A stretch of DNA of 35,183 bases from Planctomycetota bacterium (GCA_016220035.1 JACRIO010000287.1:1-35183), one strand, 5' to 3'. Counted from the first letter of the stretch, positions 15,885 to 25,185 are shown. Notes: generated from the letters alone by a model not told the origin. A program made the numbers and translations.

Positions 15885-15962
15885 GGGCTCCGTCGCGCCG
15901 CGCGTCCACGATCGCTCCCCCTCGACGCGGAGGTGGAGGCGTGTTGAACTCGCCGCTCCACG

Positions 15963-17534
15963 ATGTTCCTCGCCGCCGTCGCGCTCGCCGTCGCACAGTC
16001 CTCCACGCCCGCGAGTACCGCGCCGGCCGCCCGACCGCGCTACCCCGAGCGTCTTTCCGCGTGGGAGACGCGCGTGGGCTGGAGACTGCTCTTCGACGGC
16101 GTCGACGCGCGTGCATGGGGCGCGAACGCGATCACCGCGCGCGTGGACGACGGCTGGCTCGTGCCGCCGAAGGACGCGACGATCGAGTGGAGCGGAACGC
16201 TCGGCGACTTCGAGCTCGAGCTCCTGCACCGCGACGAGGCGGCGAACGCGCAGGCGCACGCTGCGACCGATCCACTCGCGATCCGCGCGGGCAAGGCGAG
16301 TGGAACTCGTCTGCGCGTCGTCGCGCGTGGGCATCACGTCGAGGTGTGGGACGGAACGCTCCACTTCGATCCACTCGCGGTGCAGGCGAACTCGCGCGTG
16401 CGCCTCGGCCCCGTGACCGTGTGGACCGTCGCCGCGACGCAGCGCTGGCGCCTCGCGTTGACCGCGAGCAACTCCGCCGCCGCATTCCGTTCGTTGCGCG
16501 CGCGCGAGCTCGACGCGCTGCCGCCCGCAAAGGCGCTGTTCGACGGGAAGACGCTCGCGGGCTGGCGCGCGCTCGGCGATGCGAGGTGGACGGTGGAAGA
16601 CGGCTGCATCGTCGGCGCGGTCGGCGGCGGGAGGCAGAGCTTCCTCGTCACCGAAAAGGAGTACGGCGACTTCGTGCTCGACGTGGACCTCCTGAACGAG
16701 CTGCCCGGCAACTCCGGCATCCAGGTGCGTTCGCACCAGGACGGGAAGGGCACGGTCTTCGGCTACCAGATCGAGATCGACCCGAGCGCGCGCGCGTGGT
16801 CTGGCGGACTCTACGACGAGGGCCGACGCGCGTGGCTCGCAGACCTGTCGAAGGACCCGCTCGCGCGCGCGGCGTTCACGCCGGGGAAGTGGAATCACTA
16901 CCGGATCGAGTGCGTCGGCCCGCACATCCGGACTTGGGTGAACGGCACGCCGTGCGTCGACGCGCTCGATCCACTCGATGCGACGGGCTTCCTCGGACTC
17001 CAAGTGCACTCGGGCAACGACACGAAGCTGCGCTGGAAGAACTTCGAGTTGCGCGAGCTCGGGGCGAGCCCGTGGGCGCCGCTCGCGCTCGTTGTCACGC
17101 CGACCGAGGGCGGCGGTGTGCCCTTCGTGACGAACAGCACGGGACGGTGGCGCGTCGCGGACGGCGTCGACGACGTCGTGCTTCGGCTGATCTGGGCGAA
17201 GGTGCCGACGTGCGACTACTGGCTCCTCGTGCGCCGGACGCTTGCGCCGCTGCGCGGACTCGATTGGGCGGACATCATCGGCGCGGCGAGTGACGATGGC
17301 TGGTCGTTCGAATTCCAGACGGGCGCAGCAGGCAGGGATGCGAACTCCCCGCTCCCAAACCCGTGGTACGCCGTCTTCGCGGGCTCGCGCGTCCAGATCA
17401 CACCACCGACGGGCGAGCGCAGCACCACGGGCGACCTGCGCGCGCCGAGCACGGGCCCGCTCGAGTTGCGCGGCACGCCGGGCGCGCCGGGGCCTGAAGG
17501 CGAGCTCCACCTCGACGCGCGACTACCGCACTGA
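15963..17534 (+). CDS. Secreted double-module DUF1080 protein
   Basis: The 523-residue exported protein has a short signal peptide (MFLAAVALAVAQSSTPAS). Two jelly-roll modules of the DUF1080 / 3-keto-disaccharide hydrolase type each begin with the FDG signature: WRLLFDGVDARAWG near residue 40 and KALFDGKTLAGWRAL near residue 191. The second module is the better conserved, with NSGIQVRSHQDG, YQIEIDPSARAW, WNHYRIECVGPHIRTWVNG and GFLGLQVHSG. The last 170 residues are less recognisable and end in a Pro/Gly-rich tail. The family acts on glycosides or binds carbohydrate in the periplasm; the substrate is unknown. It is divergent from the ECF sigma gene (115 nt apart), and the region GGAGGTGGAGG lies about 20 nt before the start. 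Confidence 0.85.
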   Translation: MFLAAVALAVAQSSTPASTAPAARPRYPERLSAWETRVGWRLLFDGVDARAWGANAITARVDDGWLVPPKDATIEWSGTLGDFELELLHRDEAANAQAHAATDPLAIRAGKASGTRLRVVARGHHVEVWDGTLHFDPLAVQANSRVRLGPVTVWTVAATQRWRLALTASNSAAAFRSLRARELDALPPAKALFDGKTLAGWRALGDARWTVEDGCIVGAVGGGRQSFLVTEKEYGDFVLDVDLLNELPGNSGIQVRSHQDGKGTVFGYQIEIDPSARAWSGGLYDEGRRAWLADLSKDPLARAAFTPGKWNHYRIECVGPHIRTWVNGTPCVDALDPLDATGFLGLQVHSGNDTKLRWKNFELRELGASPWAPLALVVTPTEGGGVPFVTNSTGRWRVADGVDDVVLRLIWAKVPTCDYWLLVRRTLAPLRGLDWADIIGAASDDGWSFEFQTGAAGRDANSPLPNPWYAVFAGSRVQITPPTGERSTTGDLRAPSTGPLELRGTPGAPGPEGELHLDARLPH

Positions 17535-17559
17535 CGCGAGCGCCAAGAGCACCGCAAGC

Positions 17560-17581
17560 GGGTTCGAGGCGCGTTCGACCC
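17560..17581. terminator. Weak hairpin between convergent genes
   Basis: GGGTTCGA (17560-17567) pairs with TCGACCC (17575-17581) with one bulged T and a 7-nt loop. It lies between the ends of the DUF1080 gene and the convergent ada gene. The stem is short and has no T-tract. Confidence 0.3.
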
Positions 17582-17603
17582 CGTGCCTCCCCACGGCCGA
17601 CGT

Positions 17604-18680
17604 TCACTTCGGCCGCACGGCGTCCAACGTCGGCCGCTCGCCCCGTTCGTGCGCGAGCAGCCATTCCTTGCGCCACAGTCCGCCCGCGTAGCCCGTCAGG
17701 GCGCCGTCGGAACCGATCACGCGGTGACACGGGAGCAGGAGTGCCAACCGGTTGTCGCCGTTCGCGCGCGCGACGGCGCGCGTCGCGGTCGGGCGGCCGA
17801 GTGCGCGCGCGACGTCGGCGTAGCTGCGTGTTTCGCCGGGCGGAATCGCGCGCAGCGCCTTCCACACCGACTCCTGGAACGGCGTGCCCGGTGCGTGCAG
17901 CGGGACCTCGAACTGCGCGCGCTTCCCGCCGAAGTACTCCTCCAGCTCGCGCGCGAGCTGGTCGAGCATCGCGTTCGTGCCCGGCACGATCGGGAGCTGC
18001 ATTCGGCGCCGCAGCGTCGCGACTTGGGTCTCGATCGCGCGCCGGTCGACGAACTCGAGCAGCACGACGCCCTTCGAGCTCGCCGCCGCGAGCATGGGAC
18101 CGAGCGGTGTGCCGAGCTCGCGCACGCGCAGCACCTCGGCGTCGCGCGCGAGCTTCGTCGGCGCGGCGCCGAAGAGCTTCGTGAACGCGTCGCGGAAGCC
18201 GCTCTCGCTCTCGAAGCCGCTCGCGAGCGCCGTCTCGGTCACGCTCCTCCCCGAGCGCACGCGCTTCAGCGCGAGGCCGATCCGACGCGCGCGGTGGTAC
18301 GCCTGGAACGTCATGCCGTAGTGCTCGCGGAACCAACGCGCGGCGCGCGCGGGCTCGACGTTCATCGCGCGCAGGTCGTCCGCGCGCAGGCGCTCGAGCG
18401 GCGCGCGCTCGATGCACGCGAGCAGTTGCTCGACCCACGCGGGCGGTTTCTCGCCCGGATCCATCGGGCGACAGCGCTTGCACGGCCGGTAGCCCGCGGA
18501 CAACGCCTCGCGCGCGCCGCCGAAGAACTCGCAGCTCGCGCGCTTGGGCTTCTTCGCGCCGCAGCCGGGACGGCAGAAGATGCCGGTCGACCGGATCGCG
18601 GCGACGAACACACCGTCGTAGCTCGTGTCGCGCTCGCACAGCGCGCGGTACATCTCGTCGAAGGCGGGGAGCGTCTTCAT
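17604..18680 (-). CDS. ada: Ada: DNA methylation repair protein and regulator
   Basis: The 358-residue three-domain protein repairs alkylated DNA and activates transcription of the response. The N-terminal zinc domain carries the methylphosphotriester-acceptor cysteines C36, C40, C67 and C70 (FCRPGC and YRPCKRC). An AraC-type helix-turn-helix follows (about 95-180, with RFREHYGMTFQAYHRARR-like and SVTETALASGFESESGFRDAF segments). The C-terminal O6-methylguanine methyltransferase domain has the active-site Cys318 in LLPCHRVIGSDG, preceded by PPGETRSYADVARALGRP. All key residues are intact. ATG 18680 was chosen because it begins the conserved MKTLPAFDEMYRAL segment rather than the 12-codon upstream extension. 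It is probably a single gene. Confidence 0.93.
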   Translation of the reverse strand: MKTLPAFDEMYRALCERDTSYDGVFVAAIRSTGIFCRPGCGAKKPKRASCEFFGGAREALSAGYRPCKRCRPMDPGEKPPAWVEQLLACIERAPLERLRADDLRAMNVEPARAARWFREHYGMTFQAYHRARRIGLALKRVRSGRSVTETALASGFESESGFRDAFTKLFGAAPTKLARDAEVLRVRELGTPLGPMLAAASSKGVVLLEFVDRRAIETQVATLRRRMQLPIVPGTNAMLDQLARELEEYFGGKRAQFEVPLHAPGTPFQESVWKALRAIPPGETRSYADVARALGRPTATRAVARANGDNRLALLLPCHRVIGSDGALTGYAGGLWRKEWLLAHERGERPTLDAVRPK

Positions 18681-18741
18681 GCCGGCAGGATCGCCGCCCG
18701 CAACGTACCGCGCCACCGCGTTTTCGACGCCGAATTCCAGC

Positions 18742-20184
18742 TCAGGGCCAGACCACGCTCACCGCGTTGGTCGCATTGAACGTCCCGCCGAGGGGCGCGG
18801 GGCAGAACGCGGCGGCGGAGTTGCGGTAGTAGACCTGGTAGTGCCGCGTCGCTCCCGGCGGGATCGGCGCGCCGCGCTGCGCGGAACGATCCTGGATCGA
18901 CGGGTCGCCCGCCGCCGGATCCGGGAAGCGCACGCTCCCCGCCGCGGCCTGGACGTACGCGATGCGCACGAGGACGCCCCCGATGCAGCGCTGTCCGTCA
19001 CCCCACAGCGATGGCGCCACCGTGCTGCTGCCCTGCATCACGATGCAGCCCGTCGTCGAGGGGAGTCCGAGCGCGAGCAGCGTGAGCGACGACGCCTCCG
19101 CCCCGCCCGCAGTGAGCAAGGCACCGTCGCTCCATGCGACCGAGTTCGCGCAGCCGTGCCCGACGCCGCCGAAGTTGGCGCACGGACACACGCCGGTGCT
19201 CGCGCTGCCCGCGCACGCGCTCTCGACGGTGCACGCGCCGAAGAAGCGCTGCCGGAAGAACAGATCGACGGCGAGCGCGTGCGCTCCGTCGAGGCCGTGT
19301 CCGTACCCGAGAGCGCGATCCCACGTCACGGGCGCGTTCGCGACGGTCAGCGCTTCGATGAAGCGCTCGCTCTGGCGCATCGGCACCGTCGTGTCGTCCG
19401 CGCCGTGCGCGACGAAGAGCGGCGGATCGCCCGCGTCGATCCACGTGATCGGGTTCGCCGCGCGCGCGAGTGCGAGGTAGTAGGGATAGGGCGCGTTCGG
19501 GTCGCTCGCGTGTTCCCGCAGGACGCCCAGCCCCTGCCCCGGCTGGTCGAAACCGATCAAGTGCGACGCCGCGGAGCCGGGCGGGTCGTAGTACGCCTGC
19601 TGGCCCGGAGGGTCGGTGAAATCGGGGTCGAGCTGGAGCAGCTCCGTCGGGCCGAACCAGTCGGCCGCGCACTGCACGACGCTCGAGAAGCCGAGGTTGC
19701 CGCCGACGCTGCCCTCGAGCGAGCTCACGCCGCCCGACGTCGCGAGCAGCGCGGCGAGGTGCCCGCCCGCGGAGCGTCCAAAGGCACCGATGCGGTTCGC
19801 GTCGAGCCCGTACTGCGTCGCGTTCGCGCGCAGCCAGCGCACCGCGCCCTTCACGTCGTGGATCTGCGCGGGGAACGTGACGAGGAAGCCGGGGTAGAGT
19901 CCGTCGTCGCGCGTGAGGCGGTAGTCGACGCTCGCGACCGCGATGCCGTGCCCGAGGAGTTGCGCGGCCTCGTCGGGCAGAGGAAAGCGCGCGCCGCCGC
20001 TCCACGATCCGCCGTGAATCCACACGACCGTCGGGAAGGGCGCGGGCGCATTCGGCGGCAAGTAGAGGTCGAGCTCGAGCGGTTCGCCGCCGAGATTCGC
20101 GTACACGAGGTTGGGGTACGTGGGCGTCGACTGCGCGGCCGCGAGCGCCGCGAGCAACACCGCTGCGAGGGGGGCGCGCGGCAT
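18742..20184 (-). CDS. Secreted alpha/beta-hydrolase esterase with C-terminal Cys domain (copy 1)
   Basis: The 480-residue exported esterase of the BD-FAE / carboxylesterase-like group has a signal peptide (MPRAPLAAVLLAALAAAQS). The oxyanion motif is HGGSW (57-61). The catalytic triad is likely Ser138 in GRSAGGH, Asp264 in HGADDTTVP and His296 in GYGHGLDG. From about residue 333 a separate C-terminal domain begins with CPCANFGGVGHGCANS, continues with LWGDGQRC and GAPIPPGATRHYQVYYRN, and ends FNATNAVSVVWP. It is a close paralogue of the next gene upstream (20333-21772). TAGACT on the minus strand at 20202-20197, 12 nt before the ATG, may be its own -10, so the pair need not be a single operon. 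It probably deacylates a polysaccharide or ester substrate outside the cytoplasm. Confidence 0.85.
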   Translation of the reverse strand: MPRAPLAAVLLAALAAAQSTPTYPNLVYANLGGEPLELDLYLPPNAPAPFPTVVWIHGGSWSGGARFPLPDEAAQLLGHGIAVASVDYRLTRDDGLYPGFLVTFPAQIHDVKGAVRWLRANATQYGLDANRIGAFGRSAGGHLAALLATSGGVSSLEGSVGGNLGFSSVVQCAADWFGPTELLQLDPDFTDPPGQQAYYDPPGSAASHLIGFDQPGQGLGVLREHASDPNAPYPYYLALARAANPITWIDAGDPPLFVAHGADDTTVPMRQSERFIEALTVANAPVTWDRALGYGHGLDGAHALAVDLFFRQRFFGACTVESACAGSASTGVCPCANFGGVGHGCANSVAWSDGALLTAGGAEASSLTLLALGLPSTTGCIVMQGSSTVAPSLWGDGQRCIGGVLVRIAYVQAAAGSVRFPDPAAGDPSIQDRSAQRGAPIPPGATRHYQVYYRNSAAAFCPAPLGGTFNATNAVSVVWP

Positions 20185-20332
20185 GGGAGAGCGCCGAGTC
20201 TACTGGGCCGATCGAAGGGCGGGGGCGGCGCCGACGGCGCGCTTCAGGCGCGCGCAAGAGCTCTCCCCGGTGCGTGACGAGCGCGCTTCGACGCAGCGAC
20301 GGCGCGGCGCGCTGCGCGGGCGCTCCAGCGCC

Positions 20333-21772
20333 TCAAGGCCAGACGATGCGCGCGCCGTTCGTCGCGTTGAACGTGGCCGGCGGACAGAACGCCGCCGCCG
20401 CGTTGCGGTAGTACACCTGATAGAAGCGCGCGGCTCCCGGCGGGATCGGTGCCCCCGCGGCCGCGGAGCGCGCCTGGATCGAGGGATTGCCCTGCGTTGG
20501 ATCGGGGTAGAGCGCGAACCCGCCGATCGCGACCTTCGTCGCGAGGCGCAGGAGCTGACCGTTCACGCAGCGCACGCCGTCGCCCCAGAGGACCGGCGGC
20601 GCGTTCAGGTCGCCCTGCAGGAAGATGCACGACACGTTCGCGGGCAACCCGCTCGCCTGCAGCGCCATCTGCGCCGGCGTCGCGCCGCCCGCGAAGAGCA
20701 AGGCGCCGTTGCTGCCGTCGAGCGAGTTCATGCAGCCGTGGCCGAAGTCGCCGGAGTTGCCGCAGGGACAGGCGGCACTCGTCGTGTCCGCCGAGCAGAT
20801 CGTCGCGACGCTCTGCGTGGAGAAGAACTGCTGCGCGAAGAACAGGCCGACGGTCACGTCGTGCGGACCGCCGAGGCCGTGGCCGAAGCCGATGGCCTGG
20901 CTGTAGACGTACGGTGCGCCCGCGGCGCGCAGCGCGTCGGCGAGGCGCACGCTCTGGTGCATCGGCACGCTCGTGTCGACGGTGCCGTGCGCGATGAGGA
21001 ACGGCGGATCGCTCGCGTCGGCCCACGTGATCGGGTTCAGGGCGTTCGCGAGCGCGACGAAGGTCGGATACGGCGCCGCGGGATCGAACTCGTGCGCGCG
21101 CAGCACGCCGATGCCCTGGCCCGGCTGGTCGAAGCCGATCAAGTGCGACTCGGGCGACGTCACTGCGTCGTGGTCGATGCCGCTGCCGGGCGGCGTCGTG
21201 ACGTCGGGGTTCATGCGCAGCAGATCGATCGGCCCGAACCAGTCGCACGCGGCCTGCACGGAGCTCGAGAACGCGAGGTTGCCGCCCGTCGTGCCCTCGA
21301 GGGACGCGACGCCGCCCGACGTGCCGACGAGTGCCGCGAGATGTCCGCCCGCGGAGCTCCCCCACGCGCCGAAGCGATTCGGATCGAGGCCGTACGTCGC
21401 CGCGTTCGCGCGCAGGAAACGGATCGCGCCCTTCACGTCCTCGATCTGCGCGGGGAACGTCACGGGGAACGCGCCGAAGAGTCCGGCCTGGCTCGTCAAG
21501 CGGTAGTCGACGCTCGCGACCGCGATGCCGCGCGCGAGCAGCGACGCGGCGCCGCCGGGGATCGGCGCGCGCGAGCCGCCGCTCCAACCTCCGCCGTGGA
21601 TCCACACGACGGTCGGAAACGGCGCGGTGCCCGTCGTCGGCACGTGGACGTCGAGCAGGAGGTCGCGCCCGCCGAGGTTCGCGTACGCGACGTTCGGGAA
21701 CGTCGGCGCCTGCGCGGCGGCGGGGAGGGCGAGGAAAAGCAACGTGACGAGGGGGGCGAAGAGAGAGTTCAT
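20333..21772 (-). CDS. Secreted alpha/beta-hydrolase esterase with C-terminal Cys domain (copy 2)
   Basis: This 479-residue paralogue of the downstream esterase has the signal peptide MNSLFAPLVTLLFLALPAAA. The oxyanion loop is HGGGW (59-63) and the likely triad is Ser140 (GSSAGGH), Asp266 (HGTVDTSVP) and His298 (GFGHGLGG). The C-terminal domain, about residues 335-479, starts CPCGNSGDFGHGCMNS and ends FNATNGARIVWP. The two copies align along their whole length, including the SHLIGFDQPGQG and NPITW segments, so they arose by tandem duplication and have diverged substantially. The gap between them is 148 nt. The family removes acyl or feruloyl groups from sugars; which bond is cut cannot be read from sequence. 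Confidence 0.85.
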   Translation of the reverse strand: MNSLFAPLVTLLFLALPAAAQAPTFPNVAYANLGGRDLLLDVHVPTTGTAPFPTVVWIHGGGWSGGSRAPIPGGAASLLARGIAVASVDYRLTSQAGLFGAFPVTFPAQIEDVKGAIRFLRANAATYGLDPNRFGAWGSSAGGHLAALVGTSGGVASLEGTTGGNLAFSSSVQAACDWFGPIDLLRMNPDVTTPPGSGIDHDAVTSPESHLIGFDQPGQGIGVLRAHEFDPAAPYPTFVALANALNPITWADASDPPFLIAHGTVDTSVPMHQSVRLADALRAAGAPYVYSQAIGFGHGLGGPHDVTVGLFFAQQFFSTQSVATICSADTTSAACPCGNSGDFGHGCMNSLDGSNGALLFAGGATPAQMALQASGLPANVSCIFLQGDLNAPPVLWGDGVRCVNGQLLRLATKVAIGGFALYPDPTQGNPSIQARSAAAGAPIPPGAARFYQVYYRNAAAAFCPPATFNATNGARIVWP

Positions 21773-21893
21773 GGGGGGCGTTCCAACCGTTCCGACGCGG
21801 CGCGGTTGCTCGGTGTTCGTGGGAAAACCCGCATCGCGTGCGAAACCCGGTCCGACCCTGAAGAGCGCCTTGCGCGTGGAAGCGAAGGCGCCC

Positions 21894-24443
21894 TCAGCGG
21901 CCGAGCGGCTCGAGCTCCTTCGCCGTCCACGCGTGCTTGCGGTCCGCGGTCGCCTTGCGCACGCGCGCGAACGTGTCGGCCGTCACGGGCTCGGCCGTGT
22001 TGCCCCATTCGCGGCGGACGTAGGTCAGGAGCGCCGCGAGCTCGGCGTCCGTGAGCGCGAACGCGGGCATCTCGGACTCGAAGTGCTGCCCGAGCACGTC
22101 GATCGGGCCGTTGAGACCGTGGAGCAGGAGGCGCGCGAGCTTCTCTTCGCTCCCGAGCACCCACGGCGAGCCGCGCAGCGCCGGCGCGAGCGCGGGATCG
22201 CCGCGACCGGACGTCTGGTGGCACGCCATGCAGTTCGCGGCGTAGAGCTCGCGGCCTTGCGCGAAACGCGCGCGCTCCGTGTCCGTCAGCGTGCGCGGCG
22301 CGAGGCCTTCGCATCCGGGTTTTCCGGGCCAGAAGAGACAGGCCGCGAGTTCACGTGCTTTCTCGCGGAGGGTTTCCGGACCCTCCTTGGTCATCAGGAT
22401 CAGGTTCTTCGGCTCACGGTCGACGGACCACGGAGTGCGCTTCCCCTCCGCGTCCTTCGGCGCGCAGTCGAGGAGCCCGTCGAGGAACGCGAGGCGATGC
22501 TCGAGAGAGTGCATCGGCCACGATACTTCACCGACGGCCTCGTCGATGAGCTCGCCTCTTCCATCGGCGCCGAAGACGCGCGCCAGTTCGCGATGGAACT
22601 CGGCGCGACCGGGACCGGGTTCGCTCCAGTCGACGACGTCCCAGTCGGTCATCACGGCGTGCAGGCACTCGAGCTCGCGTCCGGAGATCGACGCAAGGTA
22701 GCGCGCGCGCAGCTCCGCGTCGGCGCCGTTCCAGGCGAGCTGCCAGGTCGCCTCGACGAGCGAGCGCGGGCCCGTTTGGCAGGCGAGCGTCGACACCGCT
22801 TCGCGCCGCAGGAAGGGACGACCGCGGAGAGCGATCTCGCCGCACCGGCCGCGAACGTCCGGGAGGTTCACGAGCTCCGGTCGGCGGCACGCGCGGAGCG
22901 CGTGGAGCAGCATGCGATCGTCGAACTGCCACAGGAGGCGCGGCGCGAGCTCCGCCTCGATCGCGCCGTGCGCGGCCAGCGTCCAAAGCGCGTGCACGCG
23001 CTCGACGGGCGAGACGCGCTCGAGCAACGCGCGCACGAGCTCCGCCTTCGTCTCCGCGTCGAGCCCCGGTTGCCCGACGAGCAGTCGCTGCGCCGTGTCG
23101 CGTGTCCAGCCGTTCGGACTGGCGAGCTGCTGCGCGAGCGCGCGCCCCTCGAGCGCCGACAGGTCGACGAGCTTCCTCCGCTCCGCCCCCTTCTTCTTCA
23201 CGCGCCAGATGCGACCGAGGTGCGTCGGCTGCGCGAGCCCGCGCGCCTCGACCTGCTTCCTCAGCCACGACGTGACGAACATGCGGTGCTGGATGAGCCC
23301 GCGGTACAGGTCGACGACGTAGAGCGCGCCGTCGGGTCCGTCGAACAGGTTCACGGGCCGGAAGCGCTCGTCCGTGGACGTCAGGAAGTCGAGGCCGTCC
23401 GCGTTGCGCGCGGGCGTGCCTTTCACGACGCCGTCCGCGTCCTCCGCGAGCTCGTATCGCAGCACGAGGTTGCCGCACGGCTCGCACACGAACGCGTCGC
23501 CGCGGTAGCTCTCGGGGAGCGCATCGCCGCGGTGGATCCACGGCCCGCACGTGCCCGTGACGAGGTCGAGCTTCCAGTCGGGCCCGACCGTGCCCGGCTT
23601 GTAGCCGCGGTTCACGCCGGGGTTGATGCGCGCGGGCTTCGCGTGGAAGTCGTCGACGACGCGCACGTTGACGCCCGGCGCGTTGCCGGCGTTGGGGTTG
23701 CGACACGCGAGCTGCGACGGAATCCGATCGCCGCGCAGCGGATCCGAGTTGCCGTTGAAGTAGAGCCGCCCGAAATCGTCCTTCGTGATCCCCCACTGCC
23801 CGCCGCCCGCCGTGCGCTCGCGCTTCCACTGACCGTTCTCGAAGACGTAGCGCCAGCTCGTGCACGCGCACGCGAACGCGTTGTCGAGCGTCGGCAGGAG
23901 CCCGTTGATGCCGTACTCGGGGCTCGTGAGGCCGTCGAGGCCCTTGTCGACCACCTTCACGTCGTCCGCGACGCCGTCGTCGTCCTCGTCGACCGCGAAG
24001 AGCAATTGCGGCGGCGCGATCACGAGCGCGCCGCCGCGCGTGATCGCGACGGAGCGCGGCAGGACGAGGTGGTCGAGAAACGTCGTGCGCCGGTCCATGC
24101 GCCCGTCGCCGTCGTCGTCCCACAGGATCGCGACGGAGCCGTTGGCTTCGCGCTCGCCCTTCCCGTCCGCCTCGGGCATGTAGCCCTGCATTTCGACCAC
24201 CCACAACCGCCCGCGCGCGTCGAACACGGCGTGCACCGGGTCGTGGATCAGCGGCTCGGCGGCGACGAGCTCGACCTCGACGTCCGCGGGCACGCGGAAG
24301 GTCGCGCGCTCCTCCGCCGCGGTGCGCGCGGGCGCCGGCGGCACGACGAGTGTCGCCGGGAGCGGCGGCTGCGCCTCGCCCTGGACGTCGCCCGCCTGCG
24401 CCGCGAGCGGGGCGGCGAAGAGTGGGACGAGGAGAATACGCAT
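21894..24443 (-). CDS. PVC-type membrane-bound dehydrogenase with C-terminal cytochrome c
   Basis: The 849-residue exported protein belongs to the family expanded in planctomycetes and verrucomicrobia. It has a signal peptide (MRILLVPLFAAPLAAQAG). The N-terminal propeller-like dehydrogenase domain (about 45-430) carries diagnostic segments such as FDARGRLWVVEMQGYM, WDDDGDGRMDRRTTF, PEYGINGLLP and INPGVNRGYKPGT. A helical HEAT-like region follows (about 440-700). A C-terminal monoheme cytochrome c has C738-M-A-C741-H742 and a probable distal Met in EMPAFALTDAEL. It presumably oxidises a sugar or alcohol in the periplasm and feeds electrons to its own heme. The substrate is unknown. ATG 24443 begins the signal peptide; an upstream 12-codon extension is Arg-rich and unlikely. 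Confidence 0.9.
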   Translation of the reverse strand: MRILLVPLFAAPLAAQAGDVQGEAQPPLPATLVVPPAPARTAAEERATFRVPADVEVELVAAEPLIHDPVHAVFDARGRLWVVEMQGYMPEADGKGEREANGSVAILWDDDGDGRMDRRTTFLDHLVLPRSVAITRGGALVIAPPQLLFAVDEDDDGVADDVKVVDKGLDGLTSPEYGINGLLPTLDNAFACACTSWRYVFENGQWKRERTAGGGQWGITKDDFGRLYFNGNSDPLRGDRIPSQLACRNPNAGNAPGVNVRVVDDFHAKPARINPGVNRGYKPGTVGPDWKLDLVTGTCGPWIHRGDALPESYRGDAFVCEPCGNLVLRYELAEDADGVVKGTPARNADGLDFLTSTDERFRPVNLFDGPDGALYVVDLYRGLIQHRMFVTSWLRKQVEARGLAQPTHLGRIWRVKKKGAERRKLVDLSALEGRALAQQLASPNGWTRDTAQRLLVGQPGLDAETKAELVRALLERVSPVERVHALWTLAAHGAIEAELAPRLLWQFDDRMLLHALRACRRPELVNLPDVRGRCGEIALRGRPFLRREAVSTLACQTGPRSLVEATWQLAWNGADAELRARYLASISGRELECLHAVMTDWDVVDWSEPGPGRAEFHRELARVFGADGRGELIDEAVGEVSWPMHSLEHRLAFLDGLLDCAPKDAEGKRTPWSVDREPKNLILMTKEGPETLREKARELAACLFWPGKPGCEGLAPRTLTDTERARFAQGRELYAANCMACHQTSGRGDPALAPALRGSPWVLGSEEKLARLLLHGLNGPIDVLGQHFESEMPAFALTDAELAALLTYVRREWGNTAEPVTADTFARVRKATADRKHAWTAKELEPLGR

Positions 24444-24495
24444 GCGCGCCGTTCTCCCGCGCCCACGCCGCGCGCGCAAGGGGGCCGACGGAGTT

Positions 24496-25185
24496 TCAGC
24501 CCGCGAGCTCGCACCAAGCGATCTTGCCCGTGCGGCCGCGGCGGACGAGCACGCCGCCCTCCACGAGCTCGTTCAGCGCGCGCTCGACGTCCACGAAGTC
24601 GGCGTCGTCGAAGAGCACTTGCGCGCGCGGTGCCATGTGCGGCCTCCATGCCTCGAAGTCGGCGCGCACGGCTTCGTAGCGGTGGTCGCCGTCGACGAAG
24701 AACAGCGCCACGTTCGCGGAGCTCCACGCGCGCGCCGCGGCGATCGAATCGAGCCCGACGACGTTCACCTGCGGGCCCACGCCGGTGCGCGCGAGGTTCG
24801 CGTAGAGCTGCGCCTGGTCCTCGCCCCCGAAGCGCCCACCGCGCGCGCCGATGAACTCGTGGTGCGGGTCGACGCTGTAGACGCGCGCCCCCTTCCCGCC
24901 TCGCGCGCCGAGCCCGAGCGCCACCGTCGAGCGTCCGCGGTAGTTGCCGATCTCGAGCGCGCAGTGCGGCGGCGCGATCGTCCCGGCCAGTTCCGCGAGC
25001 AGACGCGCCTCGGAGCGCGCGAGCCAACCCTCGACGGACTCGACGGTGTCGAGCAGCTCGGACCAGGGATCGGCGGACGCGCTGCGGGCGATGGTCGGCG
25101 GGTTCACGTCGAGAGGATCGGCGGAGTTGGGCTGCGGATGGAGCCTCGGCGCCCTCCTCCCCGAAGTCCGTCCCGTCCGCGCCAC
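24496..25185 (-). CDS. Class I SAM-dependent methyltransferase (Methyltransf_24-like)
   Basis: A predicted 229-residue soluble protein. The SAM-binding motif I reads ALEIGNYRGRSTVALGLG, followed by VYSVDPHHEF (acidic residue after strand beta2) and FFVDGDHRYEAVRADFEAW (motif IV region), then VLFDDADF. This pattern is typical of small methyltransferases often found near glycan or cephalosporin-hydroxylase-like genes; the acceptor is unknown. The first 30 residues (MARTGRTSGRRAPRLHP...) look non-conserved, and a GTG at 25107 would give a 203-residue protein that starts nearer the conserved part, so the start is uncertain. It is upstream of the PVC dehydrogenase on the same strand, about 50 nt away, so co-transcription is possible. 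Confidence 0.75.
   Translation of the reverse strand: MARTGRTSGRRAPRLHPQPNSADPLDVNPPTIARSASADPWSELLDTVESVEGWLARSEARLLAELAGTIAPPHCALEIGNYRGRSTVALGLGARGGKGARVYSVDPHHEFIGARGGRFGGEDQAQLYANLARTGVGPQVNVVGLDSIAAARAWSSANVALFFVDGDHRYEAVRADFEAWRPHMAPRAQVLFDDADFVDVERALNELVEGGVLVRRGRTGKIAWCELAG

Noticed and set aside
15848-16006. 53-codon N-terminal extension of the ECF sigma factor
   Set aside because: It overlaps the divergent DUF1080 start and the sigma promoter, and the family normally begins just before TTRWTLVL.
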